Positions 34,472 to 46,098 of a stretch of DNA of 64,000 bases are shown here, piece by piece. Under the pieces are notes generated by a model. That model saw only the letters and a program-made list of their open reading frames with translations. It was not told where the DNA came from and made no database searches. This DNA comes from Nocardioides psychrotolerans (lineage in GTDB: Bacteria > Actinomycetota > Actinomycetes > Propionibacteriales > Nocardioidaceae). Each line of letters begins with the position of its first letter. The first letter of the stretch is position 1. Location of the stretch: NCBI RefSeq assembly GCF_900113685.1, contig NZ_FOQG01000010.1, positions 97,632 through 161,631 on the forward strand, in the 5' to 3' direction. The translations under genes were made by a program, and so were the position numbers.

Positions 34472-35221
34472 GTGGCGAGCTCGCCGTTGCCGGAGAGCGC
34501 CGCCGGAGGATCTCGGGCGCGCATGAACATCGGTCAGGTCCTCGACCTGCTGCGCCCCGACTTCCCCGGGATCACGATCCCCAAGATCCGCTTCCTGGAG
34601 GACAAGGGGCTGATCAAGCCGGAGCGCACACCCGCGGGCTACCGCAAGTTCGCCCACGAGGACGTCGAGCGGTTGCGCTACGTCCTGCGCATGCAGCGCG
34701 ACCACTACCTGCCGCTGAAGGTCATCGGTGAGCACCTGGACGCGATCGACCGGGGCCTGGAGCCGCCGCCGATCGACGCCGTCGTCCCGACGGTGCCCCA
34801 GGTCGCTCTCGCGGCTGACGGGCTGCCCAGCGCGGACTCGTTCGCACGGCACGACAACCTGCGCCTCTCCCGGCGCGAGCTGATCAAGATCGCGGAGATC
34901 TCCGAGGAGCTGCTGGTCCAGCTCGAGCAGTTCGGCCTGATCACACCCCGGGCCGGGACCGGCCACTACGACACCGACGCGCTCGTCATCGCGCAGACCG
35001 CCCGCGAGCTCGCGGACTTCGGCTTCGAGCCGCGGCACCTGCGCGCCTTCAAGACGTCCGCCGACCGCGAGGTCGGGCTCGTGGAGCAGGTCATCGCCCC
35101 GCTCAAGCGGGGTCGCGATGCCTCCGCAAGGGCCCGGGCCGACGACGTGGTCTCGGAGATCGCGGCCCTGTCGGTCCGGCTGCACGCGACGCTCGTCAAG
35201 GCCGGCCTGCGATCTCGCTGA
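34472..35221 (+). CDS. MerR-family regulator (Rv1828/FtsR-like)
   Basis: About 249 aa. The winged helix (~20-90, MNIGQVLDLLRPDFPGITIPKIRFLEDKGL with RTPAGYRKF) is followed by a helical effector region with no metal-binding Cys. It matches Rv1828 of M. tuberculosis and FtsR of Corynebacterium, which control growth or division genes. The GTG at 34472 (2 bp after the FHA stop) is preferred; an ATG at 34523 would drop the 17-aa tail. Its probable sites are the TTGAGGGTTG motifs at 33883 and 35791. Confidence 0.85.
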   Translation: MASSPLPESAAGGSRARMNIGQVLDLLRPDFPGITIPKIRFLEDKGLIKPERTPAGYRKFAHEDVERLRYVLRMQRDHYLPLKVIGEHLDAIDRGLEPPPIDAVVPTVPQVALAADGLPSADSFARHDNLRLSRRELIKIAEISEELLVQLEQFGLITPRAGTGHYDTDALVIAQTARELADFGFEPRHLRAFKTSADREVGLVEQVIAPLKRGRDASARARADDVVSEIAALSVRLHATLVKAGLRSR

Positions 35222-35272
35222 GACTGGGTGCCCGCGCACCCCGGCCTGCTCAACCGGGCTTCCGCGGCGGAG

Positions 35273-35278
35273 TAGCCT
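35273..35278 (+). promoter_or_regulatory. -10 element of the BFN-domain gene, leaderless
   Basis: TAGCCT lies 7 nt before the ATG at 35286. Confidence 0.45.
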
Positions 35279-35285
35279 GAGCCTC

Positions 35286-35762
35286 ATGCGCGAAGTTGAC
35301 GTCATGGGAGTCAGGGTCGAGATGCCCTCGAACCAGCCGATCGTGCTGCTGCGCGAGATCACGGGGGAGCGCTACCTCCCGATCTGGATCGGGGCCGTCG
35401 AGGCCACCGCGATCGCCTTCGCCCAGCAGGGGGTGATCCCGCCGCGGCCACTGACCCACGACCTGTTGAAGGACGTCCTCGAGGCGACCGGCAACGAGCT
35501 CACCGAGGTGCGCATCACCGACGTCAAGGACGGGGTCTTCTACGCGACCCTGGTCTTTGAGTCCGGGGCAGAGGTCAGCGCCCGTCCCTCCGACTCCATC
35601 GCGCTGGCCCTGCGCACCGGGACCAAGATCCTGTGTGCCGAGTCGGTGCTCGACGAGGCAGGCCTCGCCGTGCCGGTCGAGCAGGAGGACGAGGTCGAGA
35701 AGTTCCGCGAGTTCCTCGACCAGGTCACCCCCGAGGACTTCGAGGCCCCCACCGAGCAGTGA
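35286..35762 (+). CDS. Bifunctional nuclease-domain (DUF151) protein, Rv1829-like
   Basis: A 158-aa protein with the BFN/DUF151 fold: VDVMGVRVEMPSNQPIVLLRE, LPIWIGAVEATAIAFAQQG, TDVKDGVFYATLVFE and RPSDSIALALRTG. The domain is named for plant bifunctional nucleases, but bacterial activity is unproven. It lies between two merR genes exactly as Rv1829 does. The ATG at 35286 is chosen as leaderless. Confidence 0.85.
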   Translation: MREVDVMGVRVEMPSNQPIVLLREITGERYLPIWIGAVEATAIAFAQQGVIPPRPLTHDLLKDVLEATGNELTEVRITDVKDGVFYATLVFESGAEVSARPSDSIALALRTGTKILCAESVLDEAGLAVPVEQEDEVEKFREFLDQVTPEDFEAPTEQ

Positions 35763-35775
35763 GGTCGCGGGCCTG

Positions 35776-35798
35776 ACCCTCAACTTGAGGTTGAGGGT
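35776..35798. promoter_or_regulatory. 23-bp perfect dyad upstream of the second merR
   Basis: ACCCTCAAC-TTGAG-GTTGAGGGT has perfect 9-bp arms with a 5-bp centre, and runs into the shared TTGAGGGTTGCGA motif (35791-35803). It has the size expected for a MerR dimer site. It lies 150 bp before the merR start at 35951 and directly after the BFN gene. Confidence 0.6.
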
Positions 35799-35950
35799 TG
35801 CGACACGCCGCGGGAGTCTTTGACCGCCCCGGTCATCGGCCGTACCTTGAAGTGTCTCTGTTGTAACTCCACGCTTGTGGTTGCGGCCTTCCGGCCACCG
35901 CCGTCCTTTCCCGGAGCTACGTTCAACGGAGTAGACCCACGGAGGACCGT

Positions 35951-36550
<600 letters not shown>

Positions 36551-36646
36551 CCGCAGCCCTCCTGCTCTTGCTCCGGCCGGGTCGTCACCCTTGCGGTGGC
36601 GGCCCGGTCGTCACGTCGGGGGATCTGCGGATCGGTCACCAACAGC

Positions 36647-36661
36647 AACCACCCGGTGGTT
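36647..36661. promoter_or_regulatory. Operator-like palindrome at the gcvP promoter
   Basis: AACCACC-C-GGTGGTT is a perfect 7-bp dyad directly before TAGGGT (36664-36669), the likely -10. It covers the promoter spacer, so a repressor bound here could add transcriptional control on top of the riboswitch. Confidence 0.45.
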
Positions 36662-36663
36662 GG

Positions 36664-36669
36664 TAGGGT
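36664..36669 (+). promoter_or_regulatory. -10 element of gcvP transcript
   Basis: TAGGGT places the RNA start near 36676, just upstream of the glycine riboswitch. Confidence 0.45.
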
Positions 36670-36688
36670 GGCCTCGCTGACTGATCCC

Positions 36689-36840
36689 GCACGGGAGAGT
36701 CTTCGCTCGGCGACCAGAGACGGTCCGTCGGGAACGAAGCGCCGAAGGGGCAATTCCTCCCCGGAACCTCTCAGGCGCCCGGACCGTGCGGAGCAGGCAA
36801 CTCTGGAGGGCCAACGACGCCCCGACAGAGGGGGAGGGCG
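36689..36840 (+). promoter_or_regulatory. Glycine riboswitch upstream of gcvP
   Basis: The leader has the conserved glycine aptamer pieces in order: GGGAGAG at 36693, GCGCCGAAGGGGCAA near 36740, CCGGAACCTCTCAGGC near 36762, then GGACCG and an ACTCTGGAGG segment. Only one full aptamer is clear. The 3' part (CTCTG near 36801 pairing with CAGAG near 36826) looks like the short or ghost second element of singlet riboswitches. The downstream gene, gcvP, is the classic target, and glycine should switch it on. Confidence 0.88.
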
Positions 36841-36875
36841 ATGGTTCCATCGACCTCGACCCCGCAGGAGTGCCC

Positions 36876-39743
36876 GTGTCAGACCACCCCAGCCTCACCG
36901 AACTGGACGGCGCGTCGCCGTTCGTCGAACGGCACATCGGGCTGCGCCCGGCGGACGAGCAGACGATGCTCGAGCGCCTCGGCTTCAGCGCCTTGTCAGA
37001 GCTGATGGACGCCGCCGTGCCCGGTGGCATCCGGTCCGGGGTCGAGCTGGAGCTCCCCACCGCGCTGACCGAGCAGGCGACGGCCAAGGCGCTGCGCACC
37101 CTCGCGGCCGCCAACCGCCCGGGGGAAGCCATGATCGGCCTGGGCTACCACGCCACCATCACCCCGCCCGTCGTACGCCGCAACGTGCTCGAGGACCCCA
37201 GCTGGTACACCGCCTACACGCCTTACCAGCCGGAGATCTCCCAGGGCCGCCTCGAGGCGCTCATCAACTTCCAGACCGTCATCGGCGACCTCACCGGACT
37301 GCCCACGGCCAACGCCTCCCTGCTCGACGAGAGCACGGCGGCAGCCGAGGCGATGACGCTCGTACGACGAGGCAACCGCAAGGCCGCGGGTCCCTTCGTC
37401 GTCGATGCCGACGCGCTGCCGCAGACGATCGACGTCGTGCGCACCCGGGCCGGGGGCATGGGTATCGAGGTGGTGGTCACCGACCTGACCCAGGGCCTGC
37501 CAGACGGGGAGCTGTCGGGGGTCCTCGTGCAGTATCCCGGGGCGTCTGGACGCATCTTCGACCCACGGCCGGTGATCGAGGCCGCCCACGAGCGCAACGC
37601 CCTGGCCGTCGTTGCCGCCGACCTGCTCGCGCTGACGCTGCTCGAGTCGCCCGGAGCCCTCGGGGCCGACGTCGTGGTCGGGTCCTCGCAGCGCTTCGGT
37701 GTGCCGCTGTTCTACGGGGGGCCGCACGCCGGCTTCATGGCCGTCGCCTCCGGTCTCGAGCGGCACCTGCCCGGTCGACTGGTCGGCGTCTCGGTCGACG
37801 CCGAGGGACGGCCTGCCTACCGGCTGGCACTCCAGACGCGTGAGCAGCACATCCGCCGCGACAAGGCGACCTCCAACATCTGCACCGCGCAGGTGCTCCT
37901 CGCCGTCGTCGCGTCGATGTACGCCGTCTACCACGGCCCCGAGGGCCTCAAGGCGATCGCGACCCGCACGCACCGCTACGCCGCCGTCCTCGCGGAGGCG
38001 CTGCGCGCGGCGGGCATCACCGTCGGCCACGAGCAGTTCTTCGACACTCTCTCGGTGACCGTGCCGGGTCGTGGCGTCGAGGTGCAGCAGGCCGCGCGTC
38101 AGATGGGCATCCAGATCCGGCTCGTCGATGCGGACACGGTCGGGATCTCGACCTCGGAGTGCACGACCGGCTCGACGATCGGGGGCCTGCTCAGGGCCTT
38201 CGGCGTCAGTGCCGACCTCGACTCCATCGACCGGGCGACCGCCGACGCGCTGCCGGACGACCTGCGCCGCGCCACGCCGTACCTCACGCACGAGGTGTTC
38301 AGCGCCCACCACAGCGAGACGCAGATGCTGCGCTACCTGCGTCGCCTCTCGGCGCGCGACTACGCGCTCGACCGCGGCATGATCCCGCTCGGCTCCTGCA
38401 CGATGAAGCTCAATGCCACGACCGAGATGGAGCCGGTCTCGCTGCCCGGCTTCGCCGACCTGCACCCCTTCGTGCCGGCCGAGGATGCCCAGGGCTATCG
38501 CCAGCTCGTCGACGACCTCGAGGGCTGGCTGGCCGAGGTCACGGGCTACGACCGCGTCTCGATCCAGCCCAACGCCGGCTCGCAGGGCGAGCTCGCCGGG
38601 CTGCTCGCGATCCGCGGCTTCCACCGGGCCAACGGCCACGAGGGACGCGACGTCTGCCTGATCCCGTCGTCGGCCCACGGCACCAACGCCGCCTCGGCCG
38701 TGATGGCCGGCATGCGCGTGGTCGTGGTGAAGGCCGCCGACGACGGCACGGTCGACCTCGACGACCTGCGTGCGCAGTGTGAGCAGCACGCCCACGACCT
38801 GGCCGCGATCATGGTGACCTACCCGTCGACGCACGGCGCCTACGAGGACACGATCAGCGAGCTCTGCGACATCGTGCACGGCCACGGCGGGCAGGTCTAC
38901 GTCGACGGCGCCAACCTCAACGCGCTCCTCGGCTATGCCAAGCCGGGCGAGTTCGGTGGCGACGTGTCGCACCTCAACCTGCACAAGACCTTCTGCATCC
39001 CCCACGGCGGCGGGGGGCCAGGCGTCGGTCCGGTCGCGGTGCGCGCTCACCTCGCGCCCTATCTCCCCTCGCACGCGATGCACCCCGAGGAGGCCAAACG
39101 CTCCGGCATCGGCCCGGTCAGCGGGGCGCCCTACGGCTCGGCCGGCATCCTGCCGATCTCGTGGGCCTACATCCGGCTCATGGGCGGTGCCGGCCTGACC
39201 CGGGCGACGGCCAGCGCGGTGCTCTCGGCCAACTACGTCGCGGCCCGCCTGGGCGACCACTTCCCGGTGCTCTACCGCGGCCACAGCGGCCTGGTCGCCC
39301 ACGAGTGCATCCTCGACGTCCGCGGGATCACCAAGGAGACCGGTGTCAGCATCGACGACGTCGCCAAACGGCTCGTCGACTACGGCTTCCACTCGCCGAC
39401 CATGTCGTTCCCGGTCGCCGGGACCCTGATGGTCGAGCCGACCGAGTCCGAGGACCTGGCCGAGATCGACCGCTTCTGTGAGGCGATGATCGCGATCAAG
39501 GGCGAGATCGACCGGGTGGCCAGCGGGGAGTGGACCCCCGAGGACTCCCCGCTGCGCGGGGCTCCCCACACCTCGCGTGCGCTCGTCGGCGAGTGGGACC
39601 GCGGCTACTCGCGCGAGCTCGCCGTCTTCCCGACGGGCGTCGACCCTGACAAGTACTGGCCGCCGGTCGGCCGCATCGACCAGGCCTACGGGGACCGCAA
39701 CCTGCAGTGCTCCTGCCCGCCGCTGGAGGCCTTCGTCGAGTGA
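36876..39743 (+). CDS. gcvP: Glycine dehydrogenase (decarboxylating), P protein
   Basis: A 955-aa single-chain P protein containing both the alpha- and beta-type halves. The PLP Lys is K704 in [18 protein letters not shown], with [15 protein letters not shown] and THGAYE-type segments nearby. It decarboxylates glycine and loads the aminomethyl group on GcvH. The GTG at 36876 is preferred (CAGGAG 5 nt before it, product begins VSDHPSL); the frame opens further upstream inside the riboswitch. It is controlled by the glycine riboswitch. Its stop overlaps the next gene (GTGA). Confidence 0.95.
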   Translation: MSDHPSLTELDGASPFVERHIGLRPADEQTMLERLGFSALSELMDAAVPGGIRSGVELELPTALTEQATAKALRTLAAANRPGEAMIGLGYHATITPPVVRRNVLEDPSWYTAYTPYQPEISQGRLEALINFQTVIGDLTGLPTANASLLDESTAAAEAMTLVRRGNRKAAGPFVVDADALPQTIDVVRTRAGGMGIEVVVTDLTQGLPDGELSGVLVQYPGASGRIFDPRPVIEAAHERNALAVVAADLLALTLLESPGALGADVVVGSSQRFGVPLFYGGPHAGFMAVASGLERHLPGRLVGVSVDAEGRPAYRLALQTREQHIRRDKATSNICTAQVLLAVVASMYAVYHGPEGLKAIATRTHRYAAVLAEALRAAGITVGHEQFFDTLSVTVPGRGVEVQQAARQMGIQIRLVDADTVGISTSECTTGSTIGGLLRAFGVSADLDSIDRATADALPDDLRRATPYLTHEVFSAHHSETQMLRYLRRLSARDYALDRGMIPLGSCTMKLNATTEMEPVSLPGFADLHPFVPAEDAQGYRQLVDDLEGWLAEVTGYDRVSIQPNAGSQGELAGLLAIRGFHRANGHEGRDVCLIPSSAHGTNAASAVMAGMRVVVVKAADDGTVDLDDLRAQCEQHAHDLAAIMVTYPSTHGAYEDTISELCDIVHGHGGQVYVDGANLNALLGYAKPGEFGGDVSHLNLHKTFCIPHGGGGPGVGPVAVRAHLAPYLPSHAMHPEEAKRSGIGPVSGAPYGSAGILPISWAYIRLMGGAGLTRATASAVLSANYVAARLGDHFPVLYRGHSGLVAHECILDVRGITKETGVSIDDVAKRLVDYGFHSPTMSFPVAGTLMVEPTESEDLAEIDRFCEAMIAIKGEIDRVASGEWTPEDSPLRGAPHTSRALVGEWDRGYSRELAVFPTGVDPDKYWPPVGRIDQAYGDRNLQCSCPPLEAFVE

Positions 39744-41029
39744 GCCCCCCTCGCACGCACGAGCGCTGGGACGCCTGTCTGGCAGCCCTGCAGGCCCACG
39801 GTCGACTGCCCTCGGTGGTCGCCGGGGTCCTGGTGGGAGGTGATCTCGTGTGGACCGGTGCGGTCGGCGGGTCGCTCGACGACCGCTACCGGATCGGGTC
39901 GATCACCAAGACGATCACGGCCGTGGCGGTGCTGCAGGCACGCGACGAGGGACTGCTGTCGCTCGATGACCCGATCGGTTCGGTGATCCCGGAGACCGGA
40001 TGTCGCGACGTGACCGTGCGCCAGCTCCTCGCCCACACCGGCGGCCTGCAGAGCGAGCCGGTCGGCTCGTGGTGGGAGCGCTCGCCCGGGGTCGACTTCT
40101 CGACGCTGGTCGCTGCCAACGACGACAGTGGCGCCCTGTCGGGCCCTGGCGACTTCCACTACAGCAACCTGGGCTTCGCGTTGCTCGGTGAGGCGGTCGC
40201 GCGGCTGCACGGCGCGGCGTGGTGGGACGTCGTGTCCCAGCACGTGCTGGCGCCCCTCGGCCTGCACCACACGTCGTACGACGACGCGGCGCCAGCCGCG
40301 CAGGGCTGGAGCGTCGACCACTTCGCGGGCACGCTGACCCCCGAGCCTCACCAGGACACCCGGGCGATGGCGCCGGCGGGCCAGCTGTGGAGCACCGTGG
40401 CGGACTTGTCGACCTTCGCGGTCTTCCTCGCCGATGGGCACCCCGACGTGTTGTCGCGCGAGAGCGTGGCCGAGATGGTGGAGCCGACCAGCGCGACCTA
40501 CGGCCTCGGCACCTGGCTGCTCGAGGTGCCCGAGCTCCCGGGCCGGCGCCTGGTGGGCCACCCCGGCTCGATGCCCGGCTTCCAGGCCAGCCTGTTCGTC
40601 GACCGCGAGACCCGCGACGGCGTGGTGGTGCTCGCGTCGTCGACCACAGGACTCGACACCGACACGGTGCCCGGCCTGCTGCTCGGTGACCGGGAGCTCG
40701 CGCCGCTGGACCCCTGGGTGCCCACCGAGCAGGTGCCCGCGGGCGTGCGGGACCTGCTGGGCCTGTGGTTCTGGGGCAACAGTGCCGTCGACGTGCGCTG
40801 GCACAACGAGCAGCTCCACCTGCGCAGCCTGGCCCGACACCGGCTCACCGACGTCTTCGAGCTCGGTGAGGCCGGCATCGTGGGCACCTGGGGCTACCAC
40901 CGTGGCGAGCGGCTGCGGGTGCACCGCCGACGCGACCGCACGGTCTCCCACCTGGAGTGTGCGACGTTCGTCTACACCCGCACGCCCTACGACCCTGCCG
41001 TTCCCGTGCCCGGCGGGCACCCCAGCTGA
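39740..41029 (+). CDS. Class C beta-lactamase-fold serine hydrolase
   Basis: A 429-aa protein with the serine hydrolase pattern SxxK ([10 protein letters not shown]), YxN ([12 protein letters not shown]) and a late HPGSMPGF for the third motif. The C-terminal ~100 residues form an extra beta-type domain. No signal peptide is seen, so an esterase or peptidase role in the cytoplasm is more likely than beta-lactam resistance. The GTG start overlaps gcvP by 4 bp, which is odd for an unrelated enzyme and may place it under the riboswitch. Confidence 0.82.
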   Translation: MSPPRTHERWDACLAALQAHGRLPSVVAGVLVGGDLVWTGAVGGSLDDRYRIGSITKTITAVAVLQARDEGLLSLDDPIGSVIPETGCRDVTVRQLLAHTGGLQSEPVGSWWERSPGVDFSTLVAANDDSGALSGPGDFHYSNLGFALLGEAVARLHGAAWWDVVSQHVLAPLGLHHTSYDDAAPAAQGWSVDHFAGTLTPEPHQDTRAMAPAGQLWSTVADLSTFAVFLADGHPDVLSRESVAEMVEPTSATYGLGTWLLEVPELPGRRLVGHPGSMPGFQASLFVDRETRDGVVVLASSTTGLDTDTVPGLLLGDRELAPLDPWVPTEQVPAGVRDLLGLWFWGNSAVDVRWHNEQLHLRSLARHRLTDVFELGEAGIVGTWGYHRGERLRVHRRRDRTVSHLECATFVYTRTPYDPAVPVPGGHPS

Positions 41030-41197
41030 GCTCGACCGCCGAGCCTCCGATCAAGGTCACGACGACGCGACGTTGGCAGCCGTCATGACCATGTGCGGGA
41101 CGGTGTCGTCAATGGTCGCGAAGCCGGGATTGTCACGGCACCTTGGTAGGCTGACAAGGTTGTCTAGACCTGTCGAACCCGATCTGAGGTTGTCCCT

Positions 41198-42295
41198 GTG
41201 CTCCGACCGCCGCTCGATCCAGGACAGAACATCGCCTTGCCGAAGATCCGTCCGCGCACCCTGCGAACCCGCTCCGCGCTGGTCGCACTGGTCGCGCTGG
41301 CCATGTTGATAGGCGCCCCGCCGGCCGGGGCCGACGACTCCGTCCCGCAGGAGCCTGCGCCGACCGACACCGCCTCGAGCGGCTCACCCGAGCCGTCACC
41401 GACGCCGACGACCGAGCCGACGCCCGAGGCGATGCCGACCGAGCCGTCACCGACGCCCGAGGCCGCGCCCGAGTCGACCCCTGGGGCGACGCCGACGCCG
41501 GAGCCGACGACCGAGGACCCCGCGCCCGTGCCCGTGCTGGTCGACACCCAGCAGCCGCCGACCCCGGTGGCGGTCCTCCCGCGCCGGTGTGTCGGCGCCG
41601 AGGTCATGCCCGATCACGCCCGAGCCTGCCGCGTCCTCGCCTTCGATCGACGACGCCCGACGGTCGTCGTGTGGGGCGACAGTCACTCGTGGCAGCAGAC
41701 GCCCGCGATCATTGCCGCGGCCAGGGCCGCTCGGCTCAACCTCGTGACCTTCCAGCTCGGCGCCTGTCCGCCGATGCTGCTGACCGCCAACGAGGCCAGC
41801 GGTGAGTGCTCCGAGATCGGACGTCTCGCGATGCGCTTCATCAAGGCGAAGGTCGCCGACCGCCGCAAGGTGATCGTGGTGCTCGGCGGCTACTGGCGTC
41901 TCTACCGCGACCTCAGCGCCCGCCCCGACCCGGCGCTCTTCTCGTTGTCGCAACAGGCGCGCCTGTGGTCGCTGGCAGGTGACCGGGTGTTCCGGAGCCT
42001 CGATCGGATGCCGGTCCGCACGGTGGGCATCGGCCAGCAGCCGACACTCGGCTACGGCACGGCCAAGCCGACCGCCGACCTGCCCCGCGCGGCGGTCATG
42101 CCTGACGAAGCCTCGGAGCGGGCCTGGCTGCGCAAGCGTGTCGATCGTCGCGTCGAGCCGTCGTCCGTGCTGTGCGGCCCTGCCACGTGTCGAACGACGG
42201 TGGGCGGGCGCTCGACGTACCTGGACGCCTTGCACATCAACCCTGCGGTGTCCGGCATCTTCACGCCGCTCTACCGGGCCGCGTTCCGTCCTTGA
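41198..42295 (+). CDS. Exported SGNH-domain protein with Pro/Thr/Glu linker
   Basis: A 365-aa protein. A hydrophobic N-terminal segment (~25-45, ALVALVALAMLIGAPPAGA) ends in a signal-peptidase-like site. A low-complexity PTPE-rich linker (~50-110) follows, then an SGNH domain (VVVWGDSHSWQQTPAI, FQLGACPPM, and the Asp-His pair in YLDALHINP). It is the same kind of stand-alone SGNH protein as at 4658-5629, with which it shares the WGDSH block and Cys-Pro-Pro segment. A surface-glycan O-acyl role is inferred. The GTG at 41198 has a weak start context. Confidence 0.7.
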   Translation: MLRPPLDPGQNIALPKIRPRTLRTRSALVALVALAMLIGAPPAGADDSVPQEPAPTDTASSGSPEPSPTPTTEPTPEAMPTEPSPTPEAAPESTPGATPTPEPTTEDPAPVPVLVDTQQPPTPVAVLPRRCVGAEVMPDHARACRVLAFDRRRPTVVVWGDSHSWQQTPAIIAAARAARLNLVTFQLGACPPMLLTANEASGECSEIGRLAMRFIKAKVADRRKVIVVLGGYWRLYRDLSARPDPALFSLSQQARLWSLAGDRVFRSLDRMPVRTVGIGQQPTLGYGTAKPTADLPRAAVMPDEASERAWLRKRVDRRVEPSSVLCGPATCRTTVGGRSTYLDALHINPAVSGIFTPLYRAAFRP

Positions 42296-42323
42296 GGGAC
42301 GCCCGGTCGTCCGACACCTGGCC

Positions 42324-43717
42324 CTACATCGCCTGGGACACGCTCGACATGTTGAAGTCGGGCACGCGCAGCGCCGGCATCGCGGTGCGCGAGAAGTAGT
42401 CGTCGCCCCACTCGCGGCTGAAGCTCGGCACCGTCGCTGACGCGTGCGAGAACCGGCGCAGCAGGTCGATCGGGCTCTCGTTGAAGCGGAAGTTGTTGAC
42501 CGACCCGGTGATCTCGCCGTCCTCGACGAGGTAGACGCCGTCGCGGGTCAGTCCGGTGAGCAGCAGCGACTGCGGGTCGACCTCACGGATGTACCACAGG
42601 CAGGTCAGCAGCAGGCCTCGGTCGGTGCCGGCGACCAGGTCCTCGATCGTCCCCGTGCCGAACTCGACCTCGAGCACCAGGTTGTCGATGGCCGGGGTGA
42701 CCGGCTGCTGGGTCATCGTGGCGGAGTGGCGGGTCTGGAGGAGCGAGGCGAGCTCGCCGTCGCGGATCCAGTCGGTGCGCTCCAGCGGCAGGCCGTTGTC
42801 GAACACCGAGGACTCGTTGCCTGACGCGCTCGCGAGGGCGAACGGCGCGCACTGCAGCCCGTCGTACGTCGGGTCGGAGTAGAGGTGGACACCGGGCGAG
42901 GTGATCTGCTGACCGATCCGCGTCCCGGCGCCGCGCTGGCTGTAGACCGACTGACCTTCCCAGGCGACCCGCGCGCCGGCGTACCAGTAGGCGTCGATCA
43001 TCAGGTCGGCCACGGCGGTCGGCGGCAGGATCGTGTCGTAGCGTCCTGCCGGGAGGTCGACGCGGCGGGCGCCCCACCCGAGCCGCTGGGCCACGGTCGC
43101 CTCCATGGCCAGGGCATCGACGTCCGCGAAGTCCCGCGTCGCGCCACCGACCCAGGCGCTCTCGCGCAGGTCGGCGGTCTTGCCGGTGCAGGCATAGTGA
43201 CCCGTGGGCTGGACATGTCGGAGACGCAGTCCCGTGGTCGAGCCGAGGTAGGTGGTCGCGACTTCGTGGTTGACGAAGCCGTAGAGCACGCGATCGGCCG
43301 AGGAGGACCGGCCGAATGCCTCACCGAGGGCGGGTGCGAAGGAGTCGTAGACGTGGATGTCGGTGGGCACGGCCTGCTCGTCCCAGTCGGGGGACACACG
43401 GTCGCGGACCAGGTCGGCGGCGTCCTCGGCCGGCGAGGAGAGCCGGGCCGCGGCATCCGCCGCCTCGACCAGCGCGGTGACCTGGGCCTGGGTCTGGGCA
43501 GTCCCGCTGACCGAACCTGTCGCCACCCCGTCGGTGGAGCCGATGAACGAGACCACGGTGACCGAGACGCCGTGCATCACACCGTTGGTGGTCAGCGTGT
43601 TGTTGGCCCAGCGCAGGTTGGCGCTGGTGTGGTCGCGCACGATGACGACACAGTCGTCGGCCGTCGACACGGCAACGCCCTGGTCGACGAGGGACTGGGG
43701 CGTGGTCGGGATCGTCA

Positions 43718-43718
<1 letters not shown>
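42324..43718 (-). CDS. tldE: TldE/PmbA-family protein
   Basis: A 464-aa protein of the TldD/PmbA fold, lacking the HExxxH zinc motif. It is the partner (TldE/PmbA) of the TldD protease that matures or degrades small peptides such as microcins and RiPPs. Segments such as [21 protein letters not shown] (split), [19 protein letters not shown] and [18 protein letters not shown] fit the family. Its ATG overlaps the tldD stop by 1 bp (TGATG), so the two are made together and assemble as a heterodimer. Confidence 0.9.
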
Positions 43719-45259
<1,541 letters not shown>

Positions 45260-45265
45260 GGACCG

Positions 45266-45271
45266 AACCTA
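45266..45271 (-). promoter_or_regulatory. -10 element of tldD, leaderless
   Basis: TAGGTT on the minus strand lies 6 nt before the ATG at 45259. Confidence 0.5.
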
Positions 45272-46048
45272 TCCGATGGACGCCGCCCCTCGGCGACGCG
45301 CACGCACGGCCCAGACATGAGCCGTGATCGTGAAGGGAGCAGGCCCCAGCAGGGCGAGGCAGTGGTCGCGCAGCGCGGCCCGGCGAGCCTCGTCCAGGCC
45401 CGCGACGTGGGTGCCCAACGGACCGATCCCGAAGGTGTAGGGCGGCCACCAGTCGTCCGCGTCGTCGAAGGTGACCTCGACGCGGAGGTCCGCGGAGAGC
45501 ACCTCCTGCAAGCCCGCCGCCGCAGCGAGCTCCTCCAGGTGGCCCGCCCGGGCGCCCGGCAGCCCGGCCTCGTCGATCGTCGCCGGGTCGAGCTCGCGAG
45601 CCGCGTCCCAGCAGAGGCTCAGGGGGCTCCGACCACCGTCGTGGTCCCAGACGCACGCGGCGACGACCCCGTCCGGCCGGGTCACGCGCGCCATCTCGCG
45701 CAGACCGGCCACGGGATCGCTCATGAAGTGCACGACCAGCTGCGCCACGGTCGCGTCGAAGCAGGCGTCGGCGAAGGGCAGGGCCTCGGCCGAGGCCGAC
45801 CGGACGTCCACCCCCGGGAGCCGCTCGGCGAGACCCGCGACGAACGGGGGTGACGGGTCGACGGCCGAGACCGACTCCTCGCCGAGGCGTCGGACCAGCT
45901 CGACCGTGAGGGCGCCCGGTCCGCTGCCGACGTCCAGCACCCGCTGGCCGGGCCGGACGCCGACGAAGTCCGCGAACGCCGGCCCCAGGGGCACGGAGAA
46001 CCGCCCCATGAACCGGGCGTAGGCGTCCGGGGGCACGACGAAGGACAT
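45269..46048 (-). CDS. Class I SAM-dependent methyltransferase (UbiE-like)
   Basis: A 259-aa Rossmann methyltransferase. Motif I is LDVGSGPGALTVELV, the acidic residue after strand 2 is in AVDPSPPF, and the post-II motif is EALPFADACFDATVAQ. This is the UbiE/COQ5-like class. The substrate is unknown. ATG 46048 is leaderless (TAGGTT 6 nt upstream). It ends 9 bp before the tldD start, on the same strand. Confidence 0.82.
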   Translation of the reverse strand: MSFVVPPDAYARFMGRFSVPLGPAFADFVGVRPGQRVLDVGSGPGALTVELVRRLGEESVSAVDPSPPFVAGLAERLPGVDVRSASAEALPFADACFDATVAQLVVHFMSDPVAGLREMARVTRPDGVVAACVWDHDGGRSPLSLCWDAARELDPATIDEAGLPGARAGHLEELAAAAGLQEVLSADLRVEVTFDDADDWWPPYTFGIGPLGTHVAGLDEARRAALRDHCLALLGPAPFTITAHVWAVRARRRGAASIG

Positions 46049-46054
46049 GGGCCG

Positions 46055-46060
46055 AACCTA
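46055..46060 (-). promoter_or_regulatory. -10 element of the methyltransferase gene, leaderless
   Basis: TAGGTT on the minus strand lies 6 nt before the ATG at 46048. Confidence 0.5.
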
Positions 46061-46098
46061 GACCTCACGCTCCGGGTTGGACAGGGCGATGTCCCGCC

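Noticed and set aside
36996..39569. Minus-strand open frame of 857 codons
   Set aside because: It lies entirely within gcvP on the other strand, and its translation has no recognisable motif.
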